Assembly: GCF_010731875.1 (NCBI RefSeq)
Contig: NZ_AP022595.1
Span: 3,286,001-3,350,000, forward strand
Direction of reading: 5' to 3'
From: Mycolicibacterium sarraceniae
GTDB lineage: Bacteria > Actinomycetota > Actinomycetes > Mycobacteriales > Mycobacteriaceae
Length of the DNA stretch: 64,000 nucleotides
Made by a program: the position numbers and the translations under genes
Notes under the pieces: generated by a model
What the model saw: the letters and a program-made list of their open reading frames with translations, nothing else
The model's database searches: none
Told to the model about the DNA's origin: nothing
Shown: positions 47,047 to 55,737 of the stretch, in pieces
How positions within the stretch are numbered: the stretch's first letter is position 1
How the letters are laid out: each line of letters begins with the position of its first letter

Positions 47047-48228
47047 TCAGTTCACAGCCGACGCGCCCAACGACTTTGACCCGGGCGGGCGGTGCCTGCC
47101 GATACGTACCGCATGCGGATAGGACTCGTCACGATGTTGGAACGACAGGATCTTCGGATTGAGCACGATCCCGTCGCGGATCTCGACGGCCCGCGAGATC
47201 GTCGGACTCGTCGTCCACGCCGCCGCCCCGGCCAAGAGGATCTCCAGGTGTGGCACCAGCGCCTCGCTGATCTCCCACGTCGCCGAGTTCCACAAGTACG
47301 AGGGGCTGTGGTCGACGGCGTAGTACTGCACGCCATCGCCCAGTTCGACGATCGGATGACTGAATGAGGTCGGGCGCGCCCAGTTGAAGCCCATATCCAC
47401 GTCGCAGGAGACGTCGATGATCAGGCTGCCGGGTGCGAACGCCCCCAGTTCGTCTTCGGTGACGAACGTCAGCGGCGCGACCGGATCCTGAAGAACGCAG
47501 TTGACGACGATGTCGTTGCGGGCGAGGTACCGAGCCACCGGGATTGGACCGTCGCCCGCGTCGGCCCAGACCCGCTCCGGCCGATCCGGGTGGTGGCCCA
47601 TCTGGATGATCTGGGTTGAGGGGATCGGCGAGCCGACGGCGGCGACATCGCGGTTGGTCAGCACCCGAACGTCGTCGACGCCGTGGGCGTTGAGCGCGGT
47701 GACGGCGCCGCGTGCGGTCGCGCCGAAGCCGATGACGGCGGCCCGTAGCCGGCGACCGTAGCTGCCGGTGACGCCGGTGAGTTGCATAGCGTGCAAGACC
47801 GAGCAGTAGCCGGCGAGCTCATTGTTCTTGTGAAAGACGTGCAACCCGAATCCGCCGTCGGGTCGCCAGTGGTTCATGGACTCGAATGCGATCAGCGTCA
47901 ACCGCCGGTCAATGGCGACCTGAGTGAGCGCGGCATCCTGCACACAATGCGGCCAGCCCAAAACTACTTGCCGCTCTTTGACTTCCGCGAGGTCCTCGGC
48001 CTGGACCTTGGGCAACAGAATCACGTCGCAGTCGGCGAGGAGTTGCGCGCGGGTGCCGACGCCGCCAACGAGACGGCTCAGGGCGTTATCCGTGGCACCG
48101 AAGTCGGAGCCGTAGCCGTGTTCCAGGAATATCCGCGACCGCAGCTGTGGATCGATCCTGCTGATATGTGCGGGATGGATCGGCAATCGTCGCTCGTTCT
48201 CCTTGCGGGAGTGGGCGAGAATGCCCAT
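47047..48228 (-). CDS. alanine dehydrogenase / N5-(carboxyethyl)ornithine synthase-like protein
   Basis: A 393-residue NAD(P)-dependent enzyme. The N-terminal MGILAHSRKENERRLPIHP is the substrate domain of the alanine dehydrogenase and transhydrogenase family, closest in layout to N5-(carboxyethyl)ornithine synthase. The Rossmann motif is AAVIGFGATARGAVTAL. The start is uncertain: the ATG at 48228 fits the family, and a GTG at 48270 would add 14 residues. It stands alone and is absent from the M. tuberculosis block. The substrate is a guess. Confidence 0.7.
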   Translation of the reverse strand: MGILAHSRKENERRLPIHPAHISRIDPQLRSRIFLEHGYGSDFGATDNALSRLVGGVGTRAQLLADCDVILLPKVQAEDLAEVKERQVVLGWPHCVQDAALTQVAIDRRLTLIAFESMNHWRPDGGFGLHVFHKNNELAGYCSVLHAMQLTGVTGSYGRRLRAAVIGFGATARGAVTALNAHGVDDVRVLTNRDVAAVGSPIPSTQIIQMGHHPDRPERVWADAGDGPIPVARYLARNDIVVNCVLQDPVAPLTFVTEDELGAFAPGSLIIDVSCDVDMGFNWARPTSFSHPIVELGDGVQYYAVDHSPSYLWNSATWEISEALVPHLEILLAGAAAWTTSPTISRAVEIRDGIVLNPKILSFQHRDESYPHAVRIGRHRPPGSKSLGASAVN

Positions 48229-48439
48229 CGAAAGCGGTTGTGCAGTAATGATTTTGTAGACCTCGATCACGAGGCCTCGGTGGCGCCGATGATTTGACTC
48301 TACGCCGTGTATTGAGAGATCTTGACAACCAAGGCGATTCGTACCGCTGATCGTCATCGCCAACGCGAGAATGCGCGTAGTGTCAGCAGTACCGGGCAGC
48401 TCGATTACGAGCCAAGATGCCCGACAAAGAAGGAACCTC

Positions 48440-48598
48440 ATGGCTTCGCCAACAACCGTCCGTTCGCCCTACCTTCATCGAGTTGACCTCGTGACGGACG
48501 TCATCAAGACCCATGCCAAGCTTGGCGACAAGGATGCGAACGAATTGGCCGTGCAGGTCCTGCGCGTGCTCAATTCGGTCCCCGAGAAGATTCGTTGA
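48440..48598 (+). CDS. small conserved protein (DUF6307 type)
   Basis: A 52-residue protein, MASPTTVRSPYLHRVDLVTD onward, ending LRVLNSVPEKIR. The ATG at 48440 has AGGAA in front. I recognise the pattern as a small mycobacterial family now called DUF6307, with no known function. A TTGACA box at 48322-48327 may belong to its promoter, but no -10 box at the right distance is seen. Confidence 0.6.
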   Translation: MASPTTVRSPYLHRVDLVTDVIKTHAKLGDKDANELAVQVLRVLNSVPEKIR

Positions 48599-48608
48599 GG
48601 TATCCGGC

Positions 48609-48806
48609 ATGACCGTTACTGTGACGCTGCCCGGTGGCGAATGCGACGCGTACATGCGCTTCGGTGACTCGTATGTGAAGCACCACGACGGCTCTCTCGA
48701 TGTCGTCCGCCGCGGTGAGAGAAAGCCGCACCGGTACGAAACGGGGCAGTGGACCGACGTGTCGGGGGACGCGAAGGCGTGGAAGAAACCCCGGCTCTTT
48801 GGCTGA
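48609..48806 (+). CDS. small hypothetical protein (65 aa)
   Basis: Starts MTVTVTLPGGECDAYMRFGD at 48609, ten bases after the DUF6307-type gene, with TGAGGTA upstream. A short beta-rich protein with a basic C-terminus (KAWKKPRLFG). The spacing suggests co-transcription with the previous gene. No family is recognised. Confidence 0.5.
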   Translation: MTVTVTLPGGECDAYMRFGDSYVKHHDGSLDVVRRGERKPHRYETGQWTDVSGDAKAWKKPRLFG

Positions 48807-48917
48807 TTACCATATCAAAGGTGTTGGGAATCAACAGATTCACTGACATCGCAGTGATGGGATAACAGATCGGCGACCGCGACCAGCGGCGGACGCCCTA
48901 CCGTGTGGTAGCTCGAC

Positions 48918-49652
48918 TCAGGACTCCCGGGCGGTGGTGATCGCAGCGAAGGTCTCGGCGATATCGGCCTCGGCGCGCGCCTTGTCGAATCCGAGCAGGT
49001 GCAGGGTACCGCCGTCGTCCTCGGCTTCGGCTAGCGCCAGCAGCAGGTGTTCGGTGCTGACGTAGTTGTGGCCCAAGCGAAGTGCTTCGCGGAAGGTCAG
49101 CTCCAGAACCTTGCGCGCAGGGGCGTCGAACGGGATCAGCGCGGGCATCTCGGCGGCAGGCGGCGGGAGTGTGATGGCCTGGTGAACCGCGTCGGGGGTG
49201 ATCTGTTGGGCGCGCAGCACGGGGGTGGCCAGGGCCGCGGGGTCGGTGAGGAGGCCGAGCAGAAGGTGGTCGGGGGTGATCTCGGCGTTGCCGGCCTGGC
49301 GAGCGGCGTTCTGTGCGGCGACGACGGCGCCGCGGGCCCGGGGGGTGAAGCGGGCGAAGCCCTGGGCCGGGTCGAGGTCGTTGGCGTTCAGGTTGGTCAT
49401 CTTAGGTACGAAGCGTTTTTGTGCCGCCTGTTTGGTGACGCCCATGCTCTTACCGATATCGGTCCACGAGGCACCCGAGCGCCGGGCCTGGTCGACGAAG
49501 TGACCGATGAGGTGATCGGCGAGGTCCCCGAGGGCTTCAGCGGTCAGCACGGCATCGCTCAACTGCTCGAGGGCACCGGTGTGAACGCGTTTGACCCCGT
49601 CGATGAGATCGTCGAGGCGGACGGGGTGGGCAATGCGGGCCGGCTCTTCCAT
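48918..49652 (-). CDS. Clp N-terminal domain protein with HTH-like head
   Basis: A 244-residue protein. Residues 20-85 contain WTDIGKSMGVTKQAAQKRF, a helix-turn-helix. The rest is a double Clp_N repeat (FTPRARGAVVAAQNAARQAG, ITPDHLLLGLLTD, GHNYVSTEHLLLALAEAEDD) as in ClpC and ClpA. It has no ATPase part. Such proteins probably bind DNA and link gene control to Clp substrates. Two identical-type operators lie directly before its start, so autoregulation is likely. Confidence 0.82.
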   Translation of the reverse strand: MEEPARIAHPVRLDDLIDGVKRVHTGALEQLSDAVLTAEALGDLADHLIGHFVDQARRSGASWTDIGKSMGVTKQAAQKRFVPKMTNLNANDLDPAQGFARFTPRARGAVVAAQNAARQAGNAEITPDHLLLGLLTDPAALATPVLRAQQITPDAVHQAITLPPPAAEMPALIPFDAPARKVLELTFREALRLGHNYVSTEHLLLALAEAEDDGGTLHLLGFDKARAEADIAETFAAITTARES

Positions 49653-49653
49653 G

Positions 49654-49700
49654 CGTCAACCGTAGGTTGACGGTAGTGGTCCGTCAACTACAAGTTGACG
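49654..49700. promoter_or_regulatory. two tandem CGTCAAC...GTTGACG operators
   Basis: CGTCAACCGTAGGTTGACG (49654-49672) and CGTCAACTACAAGTTGACG (49682-49700) are 19-bp inverted repeats, 28 bp centre to centre. The first lies directly upstream of the Clp_N/HTH gene start. Similar phasing of 2.7 helical turns would allow cooperative binding. Confidence 0.75.
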
Positions 49701-49777
49701 GAGGCTTGTTCGGCGCGCGTCCGACCCGCTTCCCGATTTGCTACCGGTCGCGCGGCGAAAGTCCATAAACTCGCGTC

Positions 49778-51616
49778 ATGGCATGCCTGCGTAAATCCCA
49801 AGAGCAGCCCGACTTGAGCAAGATCGACAACCGGGCGGCGTCGGTGCCCCGGATGTTTCTTGACCGCGTCGCGGCAACGCCCACGAACGAAGCGTTCCGC
49901 TACCCCGACAATGACGGGTGGACCAGCGTCAACTGGCAGCAGGTCCGTGATCGCGTCGACCTGATCGCGGCTGGCTTGATCGCCTTAGGGATCAACCCCG
50001 AGGATCGGGTGGCACTGGCATCGGGGACGCGCTACGACTGGGTGGTCGTCGACTTCGGCATCTTGGCGGCGGGAGCGGCCACGACGACGGTGTATTCGAG
50101 CACCAACGCCGAAGACACCGCGTTCATCGTGGCCAACTCGGGCAGCCGGGTTGTGGTGGCGGAGAACCAGTCTCAGGTCGACAAGCTGGTCGCGCACCGC
50201 GCTGACCTGCCGGCCGTCGAGAAGGTGGTGATCATCGACGGCACGAGCGCCGATGACTGGGTGATCACGCTCGAGGATCTCGAACAGCTGGGTAAGCAGC
50301 TGTTGGCCGACAACCCCAGTGCGGTGACCGATCGGATCGACGCGATCCCGCCCGGTCAGCTGGCCACCCTGATCTACACTTCCGGCACCACCGGCAAGCC
50401 CAAGGGCGTCCGGCTCAATCATGAGGCCTGGACCTACACCGCGGCCGCGTTGCAGTCATTGAATGTGCTGTCGGATAAGGACCTCAACTATCTGTGGCTG
50501 CCGTTGGCGCACTCGTTCGGCAAGGTGATGCTGGCCATGCCGCTGGTGATGGGGTTCCCGACCGTCATCGACGGCCGGGTCGACAAGATCGTCGAGAACC
50601 TGGCGATCATCAAGCCGACGTTCATGGGCGCGGTACCGCGCATCTTCGAGAAGGTGCACGGCCGGATCAACGAGACGATCGAGGAAGAGGGCGGATTCAA
50701 GAAGACTCTCTTCGACTGGGCGATCGATGTCGGCTTGCGGGTCTCGCGCGCCAATCAGGCCGGTCACCGGATCGGTGCGGGGCTGGCATTGCAGCGCACG
50801 ATCGCCGACCGGCTGGTGTTCTCCACGATTCGTCAGCGATTCGGTGGACGGCTGCGCTTCTTCATCTCCGGATCGGCAGCGCTGGATCGCGATGTCGCCC
50901 AGTGGTTCGATGCCGTGGGCACCGTCGTGCTGGAGGGGTACGGCCTGACTGAGACGTCGGCGGCGTCGACGCTGAATCGCCCGGAGGCTTACCGGTTCGG
51001 CACCGTGGGCTGGACGTTACCGGGGACCGACGTCAAGATCGCCGACGACGGCGAGGTGCTGCTCAAGGGGCCTGGCGTGATGAGCGGCTATCACGACCTG
51101 CCCGAGGCCACTGCCGAGTCCATCACCAGTGACGGTTGGTTCCACACCGGCGATATCGGTGAGCTCGACGCAGAGGGATACCTGCGGATCACCGACCGCA
51201 AGAAGGACATGTTCAAGACTTCGCAGGGCAAGTATGTGGCGCCCTCGGCGATCTCGGCGTCGTTCAGGGGTTTGTGCCCGTTCGCCAGCGAGATCATCGT
51301 CTACGGCGAGGGCAAGCCGTACTGCGTCGGGCTGGTGAGTCTGGACGGTGACGCCATCCGAGAGTGGGCTGACCGAAATGGCTTGGAAGGCAAGCCGTTC
51401 GATGAGGTTGCGCGTCATGAGAAGACCAAGGCGATGGTCGAAGGCTACGTGGAGACCCTCAACAAGCATCTCAATCGCTGGGAGCAGGTCAAGCGCGTGG
51501 CCATCATCGATCGCGAATTGACGGTTGAGGCGGGCGATTTGACGCCGAGCCTGAAGCTCAAGCGCAAGGCTGTCGTGGAAAACTTCTCCGACAACATCGA
51601 CAGGCTCTACGCATAG
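49778..51616 (+). CDS. long-chain fatty-acid-CoA ligase (FadD15-like)
   Basis: A 612-residue AMP-forming acyl-CoA synthetase. The P-loop LIYTSGTTGKPKGVRL is near residue 205, GYGLTETSAAST near 388, and DGWFHTGDIGELDAEGYLRI near 455. The C-terminal SLKLKRKAVVENF has the catalytic lysine region. It resembles mycobacterial FadD15 more than the FAAL group, which carries an insertion. It is followed by a secreted protein gene after two bases. Confidence 0.88.
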   Translation: MACLRKSQEQPDLSKIDNRAASVPRMFLDRVAATPTNEAFRYPDNDGWTSVNWQQVRDRVDLIAAGLIALGINPEDRVALASGTRYDWVVVDFGILAAGAATTTVYSSTNAEDTAFIVANSGSRVVVAENQSQVDKLVAHRADLPAVEKVVIIDGTSADDWVITLEDLEQLGKQLLADNPSAVTDRIDAIPPGQLATLIYTSGTTGKPKGVRLNHEAWTYTAAALQSLNVLSDKDLNYLWLPLAHSFGKVMLAMPLVMGFPTVIDGRVDKIVENLAIIKPTFMGAVPRIFEKVHGRINETIEEEGGFKKTLFDWAIDVGLRVSRANQAGHRIGAGLALQRTIADRLVFSTIRQRFGGRLRFFISGSAALDRDVAQWFDAVGTVVLEGYGLTETSAASTLNRPEAYRFGTVGWTLPGTDVKIADDGEVLLKGPGVMSGYHDLPEATAESITSDGWFHTGDIGELDAEGYLRITDRKKDMFKTSQGKYVAPSAISASFRGLCPFASEIIVYGEGKPYCVGLVSLDGDAIREWADRNGLEGKPFDEVARHEKTKAMVEGYVETLNKHLNRWEQVKRVAIIDRELTVEAGDLTPSLKLKRKAVVENFSDNIDRLYA

Positions 51617-51618
51617 CC

Positions 51619-52110
51619 GTGCGACGGTGGGGCGCGCTGATCGCGGTGGCGGCTGCCGCGCTGTCGTTCTCGGGGCCCGCCGGTGCCGACGCTGACGTCC
51701 CGCAGGCCGGTGCTACGTGTCCGCGGGAACTCAGCGATGTCATGACGCAGTTGCCCGGCGGCGCGGAGTACCTGGTGTGCCAGGCTGTTCCGGATCGGCC
51801 GGGACGCTGGGCGCCGGTCCTGGCACCATTCGATCCGAGCAGCCGGTGGCTGAGCTACGGGCCGGAGATCACGTTGCACGGGCAGGGGTTTCGCAACCCC
51901 AACCTGCGCTCGGGCCGGTGGACCGCCACCCCGCTTGACCCGGCGACGGTATGTGGTGCCGACCAGGTGACCGTGGTGGCTGCGGGAGAGCTTGCCCCCC
52001 TGGTGCATTCGCAGGGGCAACCGGGCCAGCCGTTGGAGCTAGAGGTGCTGCCCAAGCTGTTCACGATCGTGCTCAGCGGTAACTGCCTATGGGTGCAGGC
52101 GAGCGGGTAG
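51619..52110 (+). CDS. secreted protein of unknown function (163 aa)
   Basis: Starts at the GTG at 51619, two bases after the ligase stop. A Sec signal peptide (GALIAVAAAALSFSGPAGAD) is followed by a mature domain with four cysteines, probably two disulfides. No family is recognised. The tight spacing suggests co-transcription with the ligase. Confidence 0.7.
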   Translation: MRRWGALIAVAAAALSFSGPAGADADVPQAGATCPRELSDVMTQLPGGAEYLVCQAVPDRPGRWAPVLAPFDPSSRWLSYGPEITLHGQGFRNPNLRSGRWTATPLDPATVCGADQVTVVAAGELAPLVHSQGQPGQPLELEVLPKLFTIVLSGNCLWVQASG

Positions 52111-52119
52111 CTGCCGCAC

Positions 52120-52371
52120 ATGTTTCGTCTGACGGTTCAGACGTGTTCTTCATCAAGGATCGCGGCCTCGTCGCGACGGGCCGCGTCGAACAAGGAGAGC
52201 TCCGCGTCGGCGACGAGGTCCGGATCAACGGTGCGCGCGGTCCGGGTCGAGGCCATCGAACAGTTCCGCAAGAAGGTGGACGAGACGGTGGCCGGGGACA
52301 ACATCGGATTGTTGTTCTCCAGCCTGCAGCGCAGTGAGCTGTCGCCGGGCGCGGTGCTGACATCGGCAGTG
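52120..52371 (+). pseudogene. EF-Tu domain 2-like protein, frameshifted
   Basis: The frame begins MFRLTVQ at 52120. It loses one base near 52140 and continues as DVFFIKDRGLVATGRVEQGE in another frame, then returns near 52230 to read VRAVRVEAIEQFRKKVDETV and LSPGAVLTSAV. Together these are a stand-alone EF-Tu domain 2, a small type of protein known in mycobacteria. The two compensating shifts inactivate the middle. Confidence 0.65.
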
Positions 52372-52421
52372 CGACCAGACCGTGAGACAGGGAATGGAAA
52401 CCCGCGGTCATCGTCGAGGGG

Positions 52422-52960
52422 TCAGCGCGCAGCTGCAGGGTCGGGAACCCGGGGGATGAGCGGGGAGTGGAAGGTCTTGAGCTCCAGCCGCGCCAGCGCC
52501 GCCCCGACGCAGTAGTGCAGGCCGTAGCCGAAGCCGACGTGGGCCGCGCCGGTGCGGGTGAGGTCGAGACGGTCGGGGTGGGCGAAGAACTCGGCGTCGA
52601 TATCGGCTCGCGCGTGGCGGGGGACCCCGACGCCGCCCGTCATGCCGGCGCGCAGGATTTGCTCGACGGCTTTGGGGGATCACGTCGGGGTCGGCGAGCA
52701 GGGTCTGCCACTGGTCGGGATTGGTGAGCAACAGCAGTGAGCCCACCTAGATCTGGGTCACCGTGGTCTCGTGTCCGGCGAACAGCAATTGCATCGCCAG
52801 CGTGGCGATCTCGAAATCGGCGAGGTCGGGCTCGTCGCACAACCGGGAGATGACGTCGCCGTCGGGGTGCGCGCGCTTGGCGGTCACCAGTTCCCTGCCT
52901 CTCGGAACGGCAACTGCCCGGTGGCGGTCATGGTGGGCGGCGTACGACGGGGCGGGCGCT
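52422..52960 (-). pseudogene. cytochrome P450 fragment
   Basis: On the minus strand the I-helix FAGHETTVTQI (about 52745-52780) is followed by a stop, then SLLLLTNPDQWQTLLADPDV in another frame, and the heme loop HVGFGYGLHYCVGAALARLE (52460-52520) in a third. The N-terminal half is missing. It is unrelated in sequence detail to the intact P450 at 57.8 kb. Frame changes and a stop show decay. Confidence 0.75.
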
Positions 52961-53013
52961 CGGCGATGAATGTTTAAGACTCTTGTTTGGTGGGGGGCCT
53001 TTAGTATCGAGCC

Positions 53014-53523
53014 GTGGCTCACAGGGATCGGCGCAGTTTGGGCACTGTCGTCGGGCTGAGCGCCGCCGCGCTGGCGATCGCCGTCTGCCCTCCCGCGCCT
53101 GCCACCGCGGAGCCGCCGTCCTGGAACGGTCAATACGCGATCACATTCATCGTGGGCCCCAAAGCCGGAACGAGTATGGCGGCCGGTCAGCCCGAGCAGC
53201 AGCACACCGAGACCTACGGGTTCCAATCGAGCTGTGCGGGTGGGACGTGCACTGCCACCATCACGAGCGGTCCGCCGCCCAGCAACCCGACGGTTCCCCA
53301 GCCCGTCACGTTCACCTGGGATGGGTCGTCGTGGACGCAAGCCAGCGATTTCCAATGGGAATGCAGGATGCCCGACGAGACGGCTCAGTGGAATCCAGCC
53401 CACGCTCAGGTGCGGTACACGCCTCAGGCTGACGGGTCTCTTGCCGGCAGCATGCACACCGAGATCCTCAGCGGCGCGTGCCAGGGCAGCGTCGATATGA
53501 ACATGACGGCTGAGCGCACCTGA
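53014..53523 (+). CDS. secreted mycobacterial protein of unknown function (169 aa)
   Basis: Starts at the GTG at 53014. The signal peptide SAAALAIAVCPPAPATAEPP ends near residue 33. The mature part is beta-rich with four cysteines and several Trp (FTWDGSSWTQASDFQWEC), a type common among mycobacterial secreted proteins. No catalytic motif is seen. It stands between two decayed regions yet appears intact. Confidence 0.65.
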   Translation: MAHRDRRSLGTVVGLSAAALAIAVCPPAPATAEPPSWNGQYAITFIVGPKAGTSMAAGQPEQQHTETYGFQSSCAGGTCTATITSGPPPSNPTVPQPVTFTWDGSSWTQASDFQWECRMPDETAQWNPAHAQVRYTPQADGSLAGSMHTEILSGACQGSVDMNMTAERT

Positions 53524-53690
53524 GTCCTGGTGTTCCGCAAACTGCTGTCAGTCGTGAGTCGCGAAACTGCGCGTCGAGGTCAAGAGACTGGGCGCGGCGG
53601 TGTCCGGCTCCAGCAACGCGGAGTGTCCTCATCTATCACCAGCTCCTGTAGTGCCGCAAAACCATCCGCTGGGGATACGCGCGCATTTCG

Positions 53691-53885
53691 GTGAGGCCAC
53701 CCCGCGCCGCGTTGTGCCAAGTCATCGCGGCACGGTTGTTCTCAGTCCCTGAGGACTGGGCATTCGTGGTCTGGCCAAGCTTCACTGTTGGGCGGCGGCC
53801 GCTTGCTGGTCGCCGGTTCGACGATCTGTTCACGTTCGTGTGTGAGCCGGCCACGTTGATCGTGGCGTGGGACCGGGTCGCGGGT
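53691..53885 (+). pseudogene. group II intron reverse transcriptase N-terminal fragment
   Basis: The frame reads GRRPLAGRRFDDLFTFVCEP and IVAWDRVAGNRGNR. The FDDLF and WDRVAGNRG pieces are typical of the N-terminus of actinobacterial group II intron maturases, before the YADD catalytic part, which is absent. Only about 65 residues remain. Confidence 0.5.
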
Positions 53886-53965
53886 AACCGGGGCAACCGC
53901 ATCCCGAGTCCCTGGGCCGCTGCCTGAACCGACCCGACCGCAGAAACCATGGAGAGCCCATTGCG

Positions 53966-54240
53966 ATGAAAGTCGCACGGCGGGTTCGGCGAGCGGCCTG
54001 GGGAAACGGCCGCCTGATCTACCACCGGACCCGTGACACGATCGAAGCCCGCCTGAGCATCGTCGTCGGCGCGATGGCCGTCAGCCACTACATTGAGCAC
54101 CAAACTGGCGGGAGCATCGAGAAATTCGTCCGAACCACACGCCGCTACCGCACGGTGAGAATCAAGGCAGGCAACCAAACCTTGACCGCCGCCGACCCGC
54201 TACCAGACGACCTCCACGCCGCTAGATGGCATCTTCGCGG
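53966..54240 (+). pseudogene. IS1634-like transposase C-terminal fragment
   Basis: Reads LIYHRTRDTIEARLSIVVGA and EHQTGGSIEKFVRTTRRYRT, the extreme C-terminus of a DDE transposase of the IS1634 type. The rest of the element is absent. After it, a short frame at 54229-54318 (FAVYEQVNDGLPAMQRAEYD) looks like the tail of another lost gene. Confidence 0.5.
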
Positions 54241-54380
54241 TCTACGAGCAGGTCAATGATGGTTTACCGGCGATGCAGCGCGCCGAATACGACGTCGACG
54301 CAGGCTTGGATTCCTGAATATCGGGTCTTCCCCTTGGTTGAAATCAACACTCAGACTCATGCGGCCAAGATTTCGCGCTG

Positions 54381-54402
54381 GCGTGCGCAGGCTAGCGCAC
54401 GC
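54381..54402. repeat. inverted repeat upstream of the toxin-antitoxin pair
   Basis: GCGTGCGC and GCGCACGC flank AGGCTA. It lies 14 bp before the -35 box of the candidate promoter and may be an antitoxin operator. Confidence 0.4.
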
Positions 54403-54415
54403 GCGCGAGGCCCGA

Positions 54416-54444
54416 TTGACGTGTACGCCTATCGGGCACACAAT
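54416..54444 (+). promoter_or_regulatory. candidate leaderless promoter of the toxin-antitoxin pair
   Basis: TTGACG (54416-54421) and CACAAT (54439-54444) are 17 bases apart. The antitoxin ATG begins seven bases after the -10 box, where transcription would start, so the message may be leaderless. Confidence 0.45.
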
Positions 54445-54450
54445 GGAGGC

Positions 54451-54726
54451 ATGGCTACGAAGTCCGAACGATTCGCGGTGCGCCTGACTCCCGCGCAGGA
54501 CGCACTGATTCGCCATGCCGCCGAGGTCGAAGGCATCGATCTCACCACGTTCACCGTGAGTGCGACCGTCGCTCACGCCCGCGACGTGCTCGCAGATCGC
54601 CGGCACTTTCAGCTCGACGACGCGGCATGGACCGAGTTCAACGCGTTGCTCGAGCGCCCCGTTCAGTACAAGCCTGCGTTGGCGAAGCTGTTCGCGAAGC
54701 CATCGCTGTTCGATCCCGAGCTGTGA
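54451..54726 (+). CDS. DUF1778/TacA-type antitoxin
   Basis: A 91-residue protein. The N-terminal ERFAVRLTPAQDALIRHAAE is a ribbon-helix-helix DNA-binding domain, and the C-terminus (FNALLERPVQYKPALAKLFA) is the toxin-neutralising tail of the TacA family. It overlaps the GNAT gene by four bases. The GGAGG just before the ATG is too near to act as a normal ribosome binding site. Confidence 0.88.
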   Translation: MATKSERFAVRLTPAQDALIRHAAEVEGIDLTTFTVSATVAHARDVLADRRHFQLDDAAWTEFNALLERPVQYKPALAKLFAKPSLFDPEL

Positions 54727-55277
54727 GCCGCTACAGCCTCCCGCGGCCGATCACTGACAGCGACGACTCCACCACATTCGACAGCGGCGCGTCCAGCCTG
54801 GACTCGTATCTGCGCAAGAGGGCTCTGGCCAACCATGTCACCGGTGCATCTCGTTGCTTCGTCACATGCTGCGATGGTCGCGTCGTCGGCTACTACGCGC
54901 TCGCAACGGGAGCGGTGTCGCACGATGGCTGCAGCGGAAGATTTCGTCGCAACATGCCTGATCCGATCCCGGTGATCCTGTTGTCGCGCCTGGCTATCGA
55001 CGTCAAGCACCAGCACCGTGGGCTGGGTGAGAGCCTCCTCCGCGATGCCATTGCGCGCAGCGTCTTAGTCGCCGAGCAAGTAGGTGTTCGCGCCATCCTC
55101 GTGCATGCACTTCACGACGAGGCCCGTCAGTTCTACCTCCGCTACGGGTTCGAGCCGTCGCCCACCGACCCACTGCAACTGATGCTGCTGGTCAAAGACG
55201 TCAAGGCGAGCGTGGCGAGCTTGCGGGGAGAAAACGACGCGGCCGACCAACGCGGCGAATTTATCGACAGGGATTAA
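54723..55277 (+). CDS. GNAT acetyltransferase toxin, TacT type
   Basis: A 184-residue protein from the GTG at 54723. The acetyl-CoA motif QHRGLGESLLRDAI is near residue 97 and the C-terminal QFYLRYGFEPSPTDPLQLML is typical of TacT. Members acetylate aminoacyl-tRNA and block translation. The pair with a DUF1778 antitoxin is diagnostic. It lies just before the tRNA genes. Confidence 0.88.
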   Translation: MSRYSLPRPITDSDDSTTFDSGASSLDSYLRKRALANHVTGASRCFVTCCDGRVVGYYALATGAVSHDGCSGRFRRNMPDPIPVILLSRLAIDVKHQHRGLGESLLRDAIARSVLVAEQVGVRAILVHALHDEARQFYLRYGFEPSPTDPLQLMLLVKDVKASVASLRGENDAADQRGEFIDRD

Positions 55278-55304
55278 AAACCTAAGTCAGCCTGCACAAA
55301 CTCT

Positions 55305-55378
55305 GGTGCGCGATACTGGGATTGAACCAGTGACCTCTTCCGTGTCAGGGAAGCGCTCTCCCGCTGAGCTAATCGCGC
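55305..55378 (-). tRNA. tRNA-Val (GAC)
   Basis: A complete cloverleaf on the minus strand: acceptor GCGCGAT/ATCGCGC, anticodon loop CTGACAC with anticodon GAC, T-loop TTCAATC, and an encoded CCA. Confidence 0.93.
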
Positions 55379-55389
55379 CGGCCTCATCT

Positions 55390-55463
55390 TGGAGGTGGAG
55401 ACGGGAATCGAACCCGTGTGCACGGCTTTGCAGGCCGTTGCCTCACCACTCGGCCACTCCACC
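55390..55463 (-). tRNA. tRNA-Cys (GCA)
   Basis: Acceptor GGTGGAG/CTCCACC, discriminator T with encoded CCA, anticodon GCA in CTGCAAA, T-loop TTCGATT. It is 11 bp from the Val gene. Confidence 0.93.
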
Positions 55464-55489
55464 GTGGGTCTGATGCCCTAACATCTTCG

Positions 55490-55562
55490 AGCGGACGACG
55501 GGATTCGAACCCGCGACCCTCACCTTGGCAAGGTGATGCGCTACCAACTGCGCTACGTCCGC
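55490..55562 (-). tRNA. tRNA-Gly (GCC)
   Basis: Acceptor GCGGACG/CGTCCGC, anticodon GCC in TTGCCAA, T-loop TTCGAAT. CCA is not encoded. It is the first of the three minus-strand tRNA genes in transcription order. Confidence 0.93.
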
Positions 55563-55737
55563 GCGCCTCGGACGAGATCGTCGCCCGCTGCGAAAAACGA
55601 CAATAGACCACAAAAGCGAAGCCGCACAAATCACGTCGTCCACACGCCTTCGAGAGCGCATTTCCGGCTGGATGCTCGTGCCGTGCTAGTGTTCCAATCC
55701 GGCGAGCACGCCACCTCTGATGGTGTCCGCCGCCCCG

